From positions 1-41,040 of the forward strand of contig JAJOHG010000235.1 of NCBI GenBank assembly GCA_021029095.1: 41,040 nt of DNA, given 5' to 3'. This document shows, piece by piece, positions 19,483 to 30,858 of the stretch (position 1 is its first letter; every line of letters begins with the position of its first letter). This DNA is from Phellopilus nigrolimitatus (lineage: Eukaryota > Basidiomycota > Agaricomycetes > Hymenochaetales > Hymenochaetaceae). A program made the position numbers and the translations under genes. The notes under the pieces were generated by a model that saw only the letters and a list, made by a program, of their open reading frames with translations, was not told where the DNA came from and made no database searches.

Positions 19483-21471
19483 ATGCTGTCCACTCTCTTA
19501 GCTCCTTTTGATGCCGAGCCTCCTTCGTTAAAGTCGCAAGCTATCGTCAAGCAAGAACCTACCTGCCTTCTGGACCTCCTCTCCCCTTTCTCGGAGACAA
19601 ACCCACTGGATCTTTCTGCGCTATGTCCTGAGCTGGACAGATCGTGCTCCGACGCTTCCACCGACTCCTCTTGTGCCAATGCCTCGCCGCTGCTCAGCCC
19701 ACCTTCGACGGAGGCTGACATCGCTCACTCAGAAATTGACATGGCCTATTCTACGGCTCCAGTGAAAAAAGAATGCGAAGACACATATATCGCACCAGGG
19801 CCTCTTTCTCTCTTTTCCGACTTCCTTGGGGGGCCCGAAGACGTAAATCAGGACGCATCAGTCCTCGGCATCAGAAACACCTTCATCAAATATTCAGTGC
19901 CACCCATCTCAGGTACTTTCCCTTCGAAGGGTCTGGCAAATTGTTCCCCGTCGGAATTGCAGCAAGTCACGAACGCGCCCCGCAAACGCCGAGGCAAGGT
20001 GTTTTCGCGGACCGTACCCTTTGTCGCCCCCTGCCAGCCCCTGGACGCAGACGTCTGGGTAGAATGCTCCGATACGAACGACGGAAGTCCGGATGCATTC
20101 GGGCGCGTCGTTAGAGTGCGCGGTTGGACCCCGCCAGAAGACGACAAGTATCCTCTGGCGGACGTCTTCGGGGATTGGGCCCAAATAGCAAGTGCTTTCT
20201 TGGAAGGCGAAAAAAGCAATGGACCAGAAGGTGTCGTTGTAGACCAATCTGCGGCCGAGAAATCGAAGACTAAGGCTGTGGCCAAGTCATCTAAACCCAT
20301 CAAGTCCACCGCCGGTGCACCTTCTAATTCCCCCGCTGGGAAGAAGATTAAGTGGGCGCGCCGAAGCCAGGCCAGTCACGCAGAGAGCCGTAAGAAACGG
20401 CGTACCACGCCCGCGCTTACGCTCGCTCCTAGATATGCTGCACCACCTGTCTCTGTCAGCATAGACGTCCAAAGTCTCCTTGTCCCGCCCCACGCGCGCG
20501 AGCAGCTTTTACCCCGGGCGTCTTCTCCAGCAAGTCTTCTTCCTCGACAAATACCTGTTTTTCCCGGGTCAGGTCATGTATCTTCTGGTCCTGGCTCTGC
20601 GCGTCTCGATTCGGACACTACTGCTCCTGCCTCATCACTGAAGCCCTTCCGCCGCTCGCCGCGCCGACTTTCTGCACGCTCGAACCAAGCGTCATCCGTG
20701 TCCGGACCTCGGATAGAGCCGATCGCGATGGGTCGCAAACATAAGCCTGCGCTCGATCCGCCATCGCAATTCCAGTTCCAGTTACCTTTGTACCCTCAAT
20801 CGGAACAAGCGCAAGTGCAGCAGCAACGGGAGTACAAGAAACAACAATACGATTCCTCTCTTCCGTGTGCACAACCTCCTGGAAAGGGGAAAGCGCGCCT
20901 CACCTCACTCCTGCCGCCGGCGCTCGCCAAGTCGATCACGCAGCAGGCCCACGTGGCACGCGCGGAGGAGAGCGTGCGCGTGCGCCGCTTGCTTGAGGAA
21001 GACATGCGGCAGCTCGAGCGGGACGAAGAGGATGAAAAGGGGCGCCAGCTCGTCAACGAATACCTAGATCTTGGCTTGGGCTCGGGAGAGGGCGAGGCGG
21101 AACGAGGAGCGTCAGCCGCGCGCAGCGACACGACCAAGCTCCTGCCACTGCCGACGCCGTCGAGCGGTCGCGCGCTTCCCGGACTGCGCTCCTTCTTAGA
21201 CCTCGACTATCCATTCTCGCCGCGTCGCCGTGCCCTTGGCCGGTACAGTACGTACCCGGTTGCCCGCCCCGGTGAATGTGCGAGCGTTCAGCACAATATC
21301 ACCGCGTCGTTCGCGGACTCGCTGTCGCGGACGCTGAGCGAGAGCGCGTCTCTGGCGCCTGTACATCCTAGTCCCGCGCCTTTTCTGCCAGGTATTTCTC
21401 CGAAACGTCGTTCTACAGACAGTGTAGATTCGGAGGTACCTGCGTGCGCAAAGAAGATGCGACTTACTTGA
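19483..21471 (+). CDS. Uncharacterised single-exon protein, probably nuclear
   Basis: One uninterrupted frame of 662 residues starting at ATG 19483; the open frame extends only to a TTG upstream, so this ATG is the start. I recognise no named family. The N-terminal third is acidic and Ser/Pro-rich (TCLLDLLSPFSETNPLDLS). Next comes PRKRRGKVFSRTVPFVAP (near 170-190) and a compact segment DDKYPLADVFGDWAQIASAFLEG (near 225-250) that could be the only folded domain. Basic patches (GKKIKWARRSQ, ESRKKRR; near 290-310) look like nuclear localisation signals. A charged helix follows at about 500-535 (ESVRVRRLLEEDMRQLERDEEDE), and the C-terminus reads SPKRRSTDSVDSEV. Composition and codon use look like a real gene with no introns, which is unusual here. 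A regulatory role is possible but only a guess. Confidence 0.8.
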   Translation: MLSTLLAPFDAEPPSLKSQAIVKQEPTCLLDLLSPFSETNPLDLSALCPELDRSCSDASTDSSCANASPLLSPPSTEADIAHSEIDMAYSTAPVKKECEDTYIAPGPLSLFSDFLGGPEDVNQDASVLGIRNTFIKYSVPPISGTFPSKGLANCSPSELQQVTNAPRKRRGKVFSRTVPFVAPCQPLDADVWVECSDTNDGSPDAFGRVVRVRGWTPPEDDKYPLADVFGDWAQIASAFLEGEKSNGPEGVVVDQSAAEKSKTKAVAKSSKPIKSTAGAPSNSPAGKKIKWARRSQASHAESRKKRRTTPALTLAPRYAAPPVSVSIDVQSLLVPPHAREQLLPRASSPASLLPRQIPVFPGSGHVSSGPGSARLDSDTTAPASSLKPFRRSPRRLSARSNQASSVSGPRIEPIAMGRKHKPALDPPSQFQFQLPLYPQSEQAQVQQQREYKKQQYDSSLPCAQPPGKGKARLTSLLPPALAKSITQQAHVARAEESVRVRRLLEEDMRQLERDEEDEKGRQLVNEYLDLGLGSGEGEAERGASAARSDTTKLLPLPTPSSGRALPGLRSFLDLDYPFSPRRRALGRYSTYPVARPGECASVQHNITASFADSLSRTLSESASLAPVHPSPAPFLPGISPKRRSTDSVDSEVPACAKKMRLT

Positions 21472-21745
21472 TATACAAACAGATTTTTTAGATCGCTTTC
21501 TCCGCTTTTTGTCTTGAGTTATTATATCCGTCCGTCTGTCCTTGCTATCTTTCTTTTACTCGACTGAAGGCTACTTCGGTCGGTTTATCTCGATGTTATT
21601 TGTATGCCTGTTTATCTATTACTTCTCAGTTTTCAAAACCGATATAGTTTTCAGACCGCAAGCCAAGGAGACATCAAAGCGAGTCCGCTCGGAATGCATA
21701 GAATTAAGCCTGAGTGTATCCACATAAGATAAATAAGCTAGCGCT

Positions 21746-23249
21746 TCACTTGCCTCCCTTGCCTTTTCCCTTCAAGTTCCCGCCTACGGTCCTTTTCGCG
21801 CCCCCGCCTCCAAAACTCTTCCCCTCAAACCCAGGTCTCCTCTTCGTATCTTTCTTCCCTGTCTTCCCGGCCCCCCCTTTCCCACTACCTTTCCTTCGCT
21901 CATTGCGCATCGCGATATTGTCCGTGCGCTTCTTTTGCTTCGCCGCCTGCGCGTTAGAGAGCTGCTCCTTGCGTTCCTCCCAGCCCTTCTTGCTCTTCCC
22001 CTTCTCTTTCTCCTTGCGCTTTACGGCCTTCTGCAGCCGCCCCGCATCGTCGCGCACCTTTGTGCCGGCGACGCGCGCGCCAGCCTTCTCCCACGCGTCG
22101 CGCTCCTCGAGCGCCTTGCGCTTCTCCGCGGGCAGTGCCGCACGTGCCTCCGCGCGCTTGGAAAGTTGCGCGAGCGCCTGCGACGGGTTGGACGCGGTTT
22201 TGAGGTTCTTGTGGAGTGCGGGTGCGGAGCCCGCAAGCGTGGAGAAGGCGACACTGGTGTATTCGGGGTTGGACTCTTGCGAGACTGGCGTGTGCGAGGT
22301 GACGTCGGGAACGATGAGCTGGTTCTGTTAATTGAAATAAAAGTTTTTTTGAGTCAACGTCGCAAGGGCGAAAGCAGTCGAGAAAGAGTTTTTTTTTTCT
22401 TTCATACCTTGGTCTGAGGGCCACTCGGAGTCGGCTTCTCTTTCCCCTTGCCCTTCTTGCCTCTCTCCTCCTCTTCGCGCCTAATTTTCTCCTTCGTCTC
22501 TTTTCTTCTTCGATCGCGCATCGCACCACGCTGCTGCCTGCGCTCCTCTAGCAGTTCGTCCTTGCTAGCCGCATCGCCGCCCGCGCTCCTCTTCGGACCC
22601 TTCTTCTCCCGGAGCTGCTCCATCCGCGCATGCAGCTTCGCGCGGAGCGTCTCGATGCTGCCCGACGCGGCCATGGGCGTGTATTCCACGTCCTCGCCTC
22701 CTTGTACACCGCCCTCGTCATCATCGTCGTCGCCTTCCGCAGAGTCGGCGTCGACATCCATGTCGTTCATATCTAGTTCGAGTTCGTCGATCTCCGAACC
22801 CTCATCATCGTCGCTCTGCACCCTCTGTTTGCCCTTCTTTCTCGATGCTGCGCCAGACAGAGCATCATTTTTCTTCGAAGATTCTTCCTGCAGCTCGATA
22901 ATAGTCTTGTTGTTCGCAGGATCGAGCTTTAGAATAGTAAAAATTAAGTATACTAGCGATGAAATTTATTTTAGAAAATTGACAGCTGCTCACCTTGTCG
23001 CGCCTCGCCTTCTTGGACGCCTCCTTTATGGCTTGCTTTGGCGCCTTTTGCTTCTTCGAGTTCTTCTGGTATTTTGAAGACTTTTCCGAGACGTTTAGTA
23101 TTAACTTTATTTTGTTACATACGACATACCTGCTCGCCATTGTCTTCGGGTACGATGTAGTATTTTGCTGGAATGAGCCTCAATAACGCTTCAAATTCGG
23201 CGTTGTGCCCCTCTAGAGAGGTTTTCAGTTCCGCGGCAGGTGTCGGCAT
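21746..23249 (-). CDS. RRP14: SURF6/Rrp14 ribosome biogenesis protein
   Basis: Four exons (23249-23130, 23065-22994, 22926-22408, 22324-21746) encode about 429 residues. SURF6/Rrp14 is a nucleolar, highly basic RNA-associated protein needed for 40S and 60S subunit assembly. The N-terminal SURF6-N-type region (ELKTSLEGHNAEFEALLRLI, PAKYYIVPED) is followed by Lys-rich and long Asp/Glu-rich stretches. Then come the conserved SIETLRAKLHARMEQLREKKGPK box and a C-terminal SURF6 domain with ALAQLSKRAEARAALPAEKR, WEKAGARVAGTKVRDD, KRKEKEKGKSKKGWEERKE and RRPGFEGKSFGGG. The tail ends GKGKGGK. It converges on the unknown gene at 19483 with 274 bp between stops. Confidence 0.93.
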
Positions 23250-25536
23250 GTTGTAGACGAAGACGAAAACGAGTACGTCTTGGACGATGGGAGGCGGCTG
23301 CTCTACAAGTTACTCAGTGCGGGTAGATCAAAATCTTCAAGTGTAACAACTGTAAAATCCTTGTAATATGCCGAGATGCCGGAGTCCTTCGAGTACATGT
23401 ACAGCCACGGACAGCGATCATGTCTAGACAAAAGAATGGGATATCTAGACACTGATCTACTGCTTTCACAATGTCTGTTACAGAGCTGGTCAACTATCTC
23501 TATATAGTAGCAGTCCCGGACCCTCGACGTCTGGTCTGCAAATCACGGTTGCAGAGGTGCAATAAATGCAAGCACGAAGGCATCCCGGCAACCTTCCCTT
23601 AAGAGCGCGACGGCTAAGATCGTTTGTTGTCATGTACTACCTGCACAACGAAAAGATGCGCTCCGAGATCAACTCTGAGGGCGAGTAGGCGTCCGATACT
23701 CAAGCTGCAAGATGCGGGCAATGCCCCGTGGGCGGTCATGACACTCTCCGGGCTATTGGATCTACTTCTGAAGTGCCGCGGGCGCACATATGCCTTTTGA
23801 TGTCTATGTTAAAAGTCCCAGGAGGGAGGGCCTTCATGGTCTTGCGGGCGCTGTACGAAACCTCAATAACCTGGCGTCTGAGTATCGTTGGATGTGAGCA
23901 GGCAAGACATACTGTCAACCGCGAATACCGGTTAAACGGCATACGCAATCGTGGATACTCCAGCCAGAAAAACCGCGCGACTTTGCGTCCGGCAAGGGCA
24001 CTGTCGTGACGAATTACTGCTCACAGCGCGAAGGCAAGCAGTCGAAGCACGTCCGCAAGAGCGCGAAAGCGTCTGGCTCGCCGATACGACATTATGCAGC
24101 ACTACCACTGCAACGGGTGGCTGCACATTCACATTGCGCACGACACGCAATTGTGTGCGCATGCGTATGAGCCATAATCTAGTACATCCGCCACCACCAG
24201 AGCGATTCTCGGATAGGAATGGGCACGATCGGTTCGCTGGCGTGCAGAAAAAGTCAGGCCAGACTTCATTGGCCGATGGAACCAAAAAGCAGAGAGACGT
24301 ATTAGCACTGGGGAATAATACGTCGGACGCAGGCTCAGGTACGCAGACGATGCCTGTCGACGCGCCTGGCGTGCGAGAAGATGCAGGGTCTTGCTGCAGT
24401 GTCTCAAAACTCTCCTGAAGGGTGTGCATCCACGGGCTCGACATTTGATTCTCATGCTGCACCTGTACCTGTACCGGTAAATCACGACGAAGTCGATTTC
24501 GGCTTATTAGACGTGGACGTCTCTGAAATGTAATTCATTTATATGTGTTCCACTCTCCCGAATAATGTGTCTGTTCATCCTGTGCTCTCAAATACTTTCA
24601 TTCCTCCCATGCATTCAATAAGCCTCCCTGTGCCTCCACCACCCACTGTGCCTCCTCGATCTCCTCGACAGATGCCTGTATATTCGTCGCTCGGTGCTGT
24701 TTCCCGTGCAGCATTCACCTTACGATCTCTTCAGTTCCCTGTTGTTTCCCGAGTCGGATACGACTTTGACACTATCATTGACGCCGCTTAGTAGGTATCG
24801 ATGCACCCACTGCTACGCGTATCGATGCGCTGTTCCTGGGTGTCGCCAAGCTCGGGTCTGAGCTCCGCGCCCGACAGCGAGCGCATGCTTCCTCAGAGGA
24901 ATGCCGTTGACCAATCATGAGCCTTCGGTAGTAAGCTACAACTTCAAGTTTCTCATTTCGCTGCCCAATGTGCTTATTTAATTATTTCCAACAGAATCCG
25001 GCTGAGTTGGCTTACCCAAAGTCGCCATTCCTGTCAACGTTTGAACTCATCCAATGTGAAATTAATGGCGAATCAACTCCTGAGTCGTGCGCGCTGTATA
25101 GACTTTAGTATCGCCTCAGCACGCAAGTGTAACTCGTACCCGATTCTCTACTCGTCGTTCCACTCATAGAGTGCTGAACTTGCACATGGCAATTCTTGAT
25201 AGTTACCCCCATGCATCATGCGCTTGGATAAGTAGGCGAAAGTAGAGTTCATTATAAGGTCATAGCGAGTCGTGACTGGACAACAGGATAAATAGTACTC
25301 GGCTTGAGCTGATACTAGAAAGCACCTAGTGAAGCAACAAGTCCGGTCCAAGAAGGGGGGATGACGCAGGTTTAAAGCATACATAGAAAGGGAGGTCATT
25401 ACTAGATGAAGTAATTAAAAACCGTCGAGGAAAAGAGACAAGTGCAAGGATCACGCGTAGTGGAAAGGAATATACGGAAGATGCAGAGAAAGGCAATGGA
25501 ACGACTCAAGGCACGGAAGAATTAATTGAAAGCTGC
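23250..25536. other. Long intergenic region with decayed coding traces
   Basis: These 2.3 kb lie between the starts/ends of RRP14 and the 25537 gene. Apart from the remnant near 23985-24200 I see no intact gene. A Pro-rich open frame (about 24543-24791) and a helix-like stretch (IDALFLGVAKLGSELRARQR, near 24810-24890) may be further pieces of decayed sequence, but no splice path joins them convincingly. Confidence 0.5.
23985..24200 (+). pseudogene. Frameshifted remnant of a repeat-associated Cys/His domain
   Basis: Three neighbouring pieces in three frames look like consecutive parts of one domain: TVVTNYCSQREGKQSK, then MQHYHCNGWLHIHIAHD, then VRMRMSHNLVHPPPP. The C-x-GWLHI ... VRMxHxxxHxP pattern resembles a domain I associate with repeat- or transposon-linked hypothetical proteins of mushroom genomes. 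At least two frameshifts separate the pieces. The match is from memory of the pattern and the assignment is weak. Confidence 0.35.
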
Positions 25537-27995
25537 TCATCGCTTATCTTTATCAAAGAAGGCTACGAGTTCACCAATGGGCACCTTGCCCTTTCCCCTC
25601 TCGAATTTGGGCGTATTCGGAGTTCTCGGCGTCAAAGCATCTTTCTCCTGCTTCCTTATAACCAACGGGTCGACGAATCGCCCGTTAACATTAGGTGCAG
25701 AAATGCCCAGACCGATGCGGTCAATGGATTTGGAACGCAAGCGAGGTCGAAGAGGCGTGATCGGCGTAGGTGACGAACCAGGTGACGGGGAGGAGAGCAT
25801 GCTGTTATACCCACTGGGCGGGCCATACGACGACTGCGCGCGAATGCGGGGTGTGCCCGGCGACTGTCGCGGTGACGTTATCGAGCTCGTCCGTCGGAGC
25901 GTGTCATTCGGCATTTGTGGTGGGTTCACCAGGCGTATTTCCGATCTGCCGACGGTGTCGTCACGCGAGTGACCGATCGCCCGCGCCTCCGCATCGTCCT
26001 CTTCATATCCATCAGAGCTGTCGGGGTCGCCAGAGGTAATGTCCGGAGTAGACACTGGCGAGGCTGAGAAAACATTGCGTTGCCGCGAGTCATATTCGTC
26101 TGGGTCTGCAGCCCCGGATCCTGTGATCGGCGCACCGAGGGCGACAGTGTACCTCTTGCGCGGTGTAGGGCTGATATTTGACTGGTGAGGACTCGCAGGA
26201 GAAGCAGCGGCAGAGTTTGGACTAAGTGCCCGCATCGGAGGCGATTCTTGTCGACGAGGCAATCCTGACCCAGCCGATGATTGAGACGCCTGGAAGAATG
26301 AACCATTCGCAGACGGAAGGCCCGCGATAGACAAGGGCCGTTTGCGTGAAGCCTCCGTCAGGGACGATGGCGGCGAATTCGATGGAGAGATGATATCCTG
26401 TTTCGTCGGGATTGCACCTGGTGGGGAAGTATAGTCACCTGTTGGATAAGGCAGTCGCGTGCGACTTGATCCAGTGGAAATTACGGACGCAGAAGCCGCA
26501 TGGGAGGATGGAGGCGGGGATGCCTCCTTCGGACGTACTGCGGCGGGAGCTGCCGTGCGTGGTGTAGATACAGGTACAGGCACAGTGGGTAGTGATCGTG
26601 GGCCGATGGAAGTTGGTGTTGGGGGAACGGGCGGGGCAGAGTGAGACACTACAGCATTACGAGCTGGACCCGAGGTCAGGTTTAATGGCGCGGTCATAAG
26701 CTTTGCCATTTCCCGCCCAAGCTCGCCGACACGGCCCTGCAGTTCAACGAGCTCATCACGAATTTCGCCGAGATCGTTTTCTCGATTCTCGGGATCAGCG
26801 TCGTCTGAATGGAAGCTGGACTTTTCGCTATTGCTACTAGGCGGCAAAGCAAGTTCCTTCTTTTCTTTCTCCACAAGCCACCGTTCGACATCGCCCATGC
26901 GATCTTCCAGGGCCCGGACATGAGAAACGGACCATCGTTCGAGCTTCTCAAATCGTCTGGCAATAGTCAATAAGGTACCTGGGACGTCGAGTGTGCCCTG
27001 GTTGTTGAACTCCGCATAGAGAGGTGGTGCGTCACGCGACGAATCTACTGACCGCTTCGGCGACGGAGTCATAAGGCTAGGCTGAGCCAATGGTCGCGGC
27101 GGAGTAATTGGCTCTGGAGGCACATTTGAAGCAAGGTTCAAAAACGCAGGATCACTGTATTTTCCACCAGGAGTCGAAGGCCATTCTCTGTCCTTATCTT
27201 TACCTTTCTTCTTTTCTTTATCTTTCGCTTTTGTCTCTTGGATAATTTGCTGTGCTGGCGTCATAGGTTCCTTCGTGGGTGTGAGTTTGTTCCTAACAGC
27301 TGAGAACCAGCTCTCCCTTTCCTTTTGAGAAGAGGACGGCGAAGAAGAATTGGAGGGCATTGTTTGGGAGCGCGCAGGGGGAGGCGGCAAGGGATCGACC
27401 TGCGAAGTGCTTTCCAGCATGGCAAATACTCCGTCTTCAACCATTCTCCTTTCTTCGGCCTCTCTCTTAATGATCACTTCCGCCTCACGTCTGCTTCTTT
27501 CTCTCTCTTTTTCTGCCTCTGCCTCAATTTCCGCCTCAGTAGGAAGCCCCGTCGCGGAGCTTCGAGAGTTCGCGCTCCCAACAAGCGCTCCAACACGCTG
27601 CGCAAAATTCGTGGCGAACTTCGCCATTGAAGGTGACGGGGAGTGCGACCTCTGACTCCAAGGCCTGTCCACACTCCCATCATCGTCTTCATTATCAGAG
27701 CCATCTTCGCTCATCTCCTCCGCGTCGTGCTCGGCTGTGTAGCTATTACGAAGGGGCGAAGGAGGCCGACGCGAGCTGCGTCTGATGTCGACAGGCTCAG
27801 GCTAAGTATAAGTATTACACGTGTTAATCAGAGGATTTATGACTGCATATACAGCAAGCGCCGTGGACTCACTATATCCAAAGGAGCTGGCGGGGGTGGA
27901 ACCCGATAAGACATCTTCCTTTCCTGCTTCCCACTTGCATTGCTAGGCAATCCCAAATTATTTGATGATGGCCTGTGAGAAGGTGAGGTCGCCAT
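25537..27995 (-). CDS. Uncharacterised Ser/Pro-rich coiled-coil protein
   Basis: Two exons (27995-27873 and 27801-25537, intron 71 nt) encode about 795 residues starting MATSPSHRPSSN. I recognise no named domain. An acidic patch (MSEDGSDNEDDDGS, near 70) is followed by KFATNFAQRVGALVGSANSR and a charged helix EIEAEAEKERERSRREAEVI. A coiled-coil-like region at about 315-410 (ARRFEKLERWSVSHVRALED, LGEIRDELVELQGRVGEL) comes next, then a long disordered half rich in SP/TP sites, including PRKRYTVALGAPI and RPRLRSKSIDRIGLGISAP. It ends KVPIGELVAFFDKDKR. The many SP/TP motifs would suit a cell-cycle or polarity kinase substrate and cytoskeletal scaffold, but this is inference from composition. The first exon was added because it opens with ATG and joins in frame through a good donor and acceptor. 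Confidence 0.82.
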
Positions 27996-28719
27996 CGATT
28001 TTGGTAAGTCGGAGTGTGTGACGTTTGTAGAAGCTCGAGCCAGTTTCTAGTCAAAAAAGCGCGTCAGACGCGCTCAGTGTCCTCCCTTAGTAGTATAGAC
28101 GACCGCCGCACGAGATGGCGACGACGAGAAGCAGTGCAGAACGCGAGAGGAGGTGGTAGTCGGTGGACAAGACGCCCAGAAGGTACCCGTAGGGGTTCAG
28201 AAGCACGGGCGGATAGACAGGTTCCCACGGTGATCGACGCTGCTTTTTAGTCCAATTTAGCGTGTCCTAGAACATCACTGGCAACAACTTGTTCTACTTC
28301 ATTAGCCAGCACCACTCGTCATTCATCTTCAGCTGGTCCAACCCTCCTGTCAATGTCTCCGATATTCTAGCACTCAAGAAATGCGTCGATCATGTAGTTG
28401 ACGAGAATGGCTAATTCAGCTGATGAGATGACTTCTCGACCTCGTCTAAGAGAACGAGTTACTCAGTCGTATATGTGACGATCGTCTACTTTCACGCTTC
28501 AGGACTTAATTACGCTTTCCAGATCAAACTCTATGCCAGAAGCAGAAGGCGGAAAGGAAGCCACGCGGAATGCTCTTAAACAGATACAGTAGAAACCGTT
28601 GTAGAGACGCTCGAAGCTCTTACGAACTCTGCGAGAGCCTCCGGACCTACGCTGCCATACTATGTGGCATAGCAACTCCCCCGGATGATATCTTGACACA
28701 GATGCTCGGCTTCTTTTGC
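27996..28719. other. Intergenic region upstream of the 25537 gene
   Basis: About 720 bp without a supported gene. The part next to 27995 is the presumed promoter of the leftward gene. A short open stretch near 28510-28570 (LNYAFQIKLYARSRRRK) may belong to the decayed remnant that follows. Confidence 0.45.
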
Positions 28720-29920
28720 GTGCCCTCCTTAAGGACGGGTTGAGGGACTATCGTCAAAGCCTATCTCTTTCCTCTGTCAATCGTCATTTTCGCCTCCCTC
28801 ATCTCAGACTGCCCGCGTTATGGAAATCGCGTCATAATTATCAGAAACGAAACCAGCTGAAGACACTTTGCAGCGCAATAAAAACATGGGTCTTCGCTAC
28901 AATAAAGTTCCGACTTCCGCCAGCAGAATTCTTGACCTTGTTCTTCCACATGCTTTATCGTGGCAGACCTTCAAGTTTGTCAATTTTAGCTTTTCTGATT
29001 CCTACTAATCTGCTTCGGATTCCCTTTGTAGCGAAATCCATCTCTCGTCATTGACTTCCTTGCAACTTATCTACAACGGAGACGTGAACTCTTCTACGCC
29101 TAGGGATCTCTACTTATCGTGGCATATGCTGGGCCTTCTGGACCTCCAAACAACCAGTCTCTCCCTCACCTAAGTTTGCCTCCTCGATGATTTTCTGATG
29201 ATTTCCTGCTCGCTCGACCTCTCCTTGCTCTCTTTGTTGCGCATATAGATATGACGCTGCAGTTCTTTATCTATCACTCCTCGTTCCGACATTTTGAATT
29301 GTCATGGACGACAGGAGATGCCACTATCTTACCAGCACACACCGTCATCCGTCGACATCGATAGGCCCTTACCACAGACGTTTGATCTAACAAGCTGGCC
29401 TCATTCCTGACACTCACGAAAGTATAGTATTTTCTTCGTCTCGCGAAACCCTCCCTCAGTCTGAATAATTGCTCCAGTAACGATGTTCCTGTATGGATCG
29501 AAGCTGCATTGCTTACAATGACCTGCTACCAGGACGGTCGTTCGATATCTTAAACTGACTTTAAATACCGCGAGCCCCAGTAATTTGACCTCATTCTTGA
29601 GAGGCTGAGAAACCTGGAGCATCTCTCAGTTACTTCTCACAATATGCCTGTCCTTGCGAATCCCAGAACATGTGCTACCTCTACGCTCCTTGTCCTTGCA
29701 TGAGGAGTTTGATACCAGCGGGGTGACCAGTCTTCTCAGTCTTCTCAGTCTTCTGGGCTACTCGTACTTCTTTGAGTCGCGCAGAACCGTCAATAAAAGC
29801 GGGTCATCTGATAATGAGTTACTCTCAGAACTTCGTAGAAGAACTTTTTACCAGAGGGTCATGGTCGGAGATTATCAATATGAAAGTTCAGCTGATTGGT
29901 GCGTATACATTTTTTGAACG
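28720..29920 (+). pseudogene. Possible decayed F-box/leucine-rich protein gene
   Basis: Several + strand stretches in shifting frames have the look of Agaricomycete F-box/LRR proteins. These include LLRALLKDGLRDYRQSLSLS leading to VNRHFRLPHLRLPALWKS (F-box-like, with the trailing LW), LTSLQLIYNGDVNSS, HMLGLLDLQTTSLSL, and HVLPLRSLSLHEEFDTSGV followed by TSLLSLLSLLG. Stops and frame changes interrupt them and no intron set restores a full gene. The reading is based on pattern and leucine spacing only; chance Leu/Ser-rich frames in CT-rich DNA are the alternative. Confidence 0.35.
29730..29756 (+). repeat. Three 9-bp tandem copies of GTCTTCTCA
   Basis: Three near-perfect 9-bp units, the last diverging at its end, inside the putative F-box/LRR remnant, where they encode SLL-type triplets. 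Confidence 0.6.
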
Positions 29921-30858
29921 CTTCATAACAAGCTTCTTTCAAACACCTCATCGGCCGCGTATGTCCAACTCAACTCAGGGAATGTATGTATGTATGACTT
30001 TACATTCCCTTGCGTTCCGAGTGCTGTTGGACCCTGAGGCACGGACGGAGTTGGCATTTACTAAAGATACAATGTTGCTCTAACACAAATACACGAGTTC
30101 AGTCGGAGAAGATGTGTTCCGTCGAGCTCTCTGAAGATTGCAGCCTGTTCTGAATCCCAAATTTCGCTCATATGCGAAGATTCGTTTTCAGTATGACTCG
30201 ATAACAAGCAATCTTAAAATCTAACGTGGCTTTATGGCCTTCCCATGATTGCGATGACTCGTCTTGCAGTCCAGATCGTGAGAGTAGTGTGAGACAATGA
30301 GCGGTCAGAAGCTAGATGGAACAATCTGGGCAATTTCATTGTCGGTGGTGTCGGCGCTGGAAAGTCCTAGAGACTACATCCACAGCCTCATTCCGAGTTC
30401 CTTAGAAATCGAGAAAGCCTGACTGAGTTGCAGTGTGCTTGAAAGAGAGAGAAATGCTTGAAAGAGAGGGTGTGCGTCGGTGGTGGTCGTTGCAGTGCAC
30501 GATGACTGAGGATCCCGAATTGGAGGGCGTGGCGTGCGGCACGGTCCCGGTCGCGCCGTGTCTGTAACCCTCAGCTTGCGACAGCCCTCCATCTTACTTC
30601 TTACTTTCATCTATCCATCTCAATATTTCTACGTTCTGCTCACATCGTGCGAGACGTGGGTGTATCTGCATGCAGTGTCGTCTTCGCCATACTCGCGCGT
30701 AATCGACTAATTCATAATCAGACTCGCGACTGCAGCTTGACCTCTAACTAGTATCATCCGAACCTCAACAACGGACGTGCCTCGCTTTGCTTGTAAACTA
30801 TACTGTATTCTATCTCTACTTCGTAATCTCCAGCTCTGTATATTTAGCTGCCTCGGAT
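29921..30858. other. Intergenic region, promoter and 5' UTR of ATG1
   Basis: About 940 bp with no supported coding sequence. A short direct repeat (TGCTTGAAAGAGAG, two copies near 30431-30466) is present. Confidence 0.5.

Noticed and set aside
21714..22331. 205-codon + strand frame rich in Pro, Ser and Phe
   Set aside because: Antisense shadow of the Lys/Glu-rich C-terminus of RRP14.
30787..30858. N-terminal extension of ATG1
   Set aside because: It begins at TTG; the first ATG in frame is 30859, which gives a normal Atg1 N-terminus.
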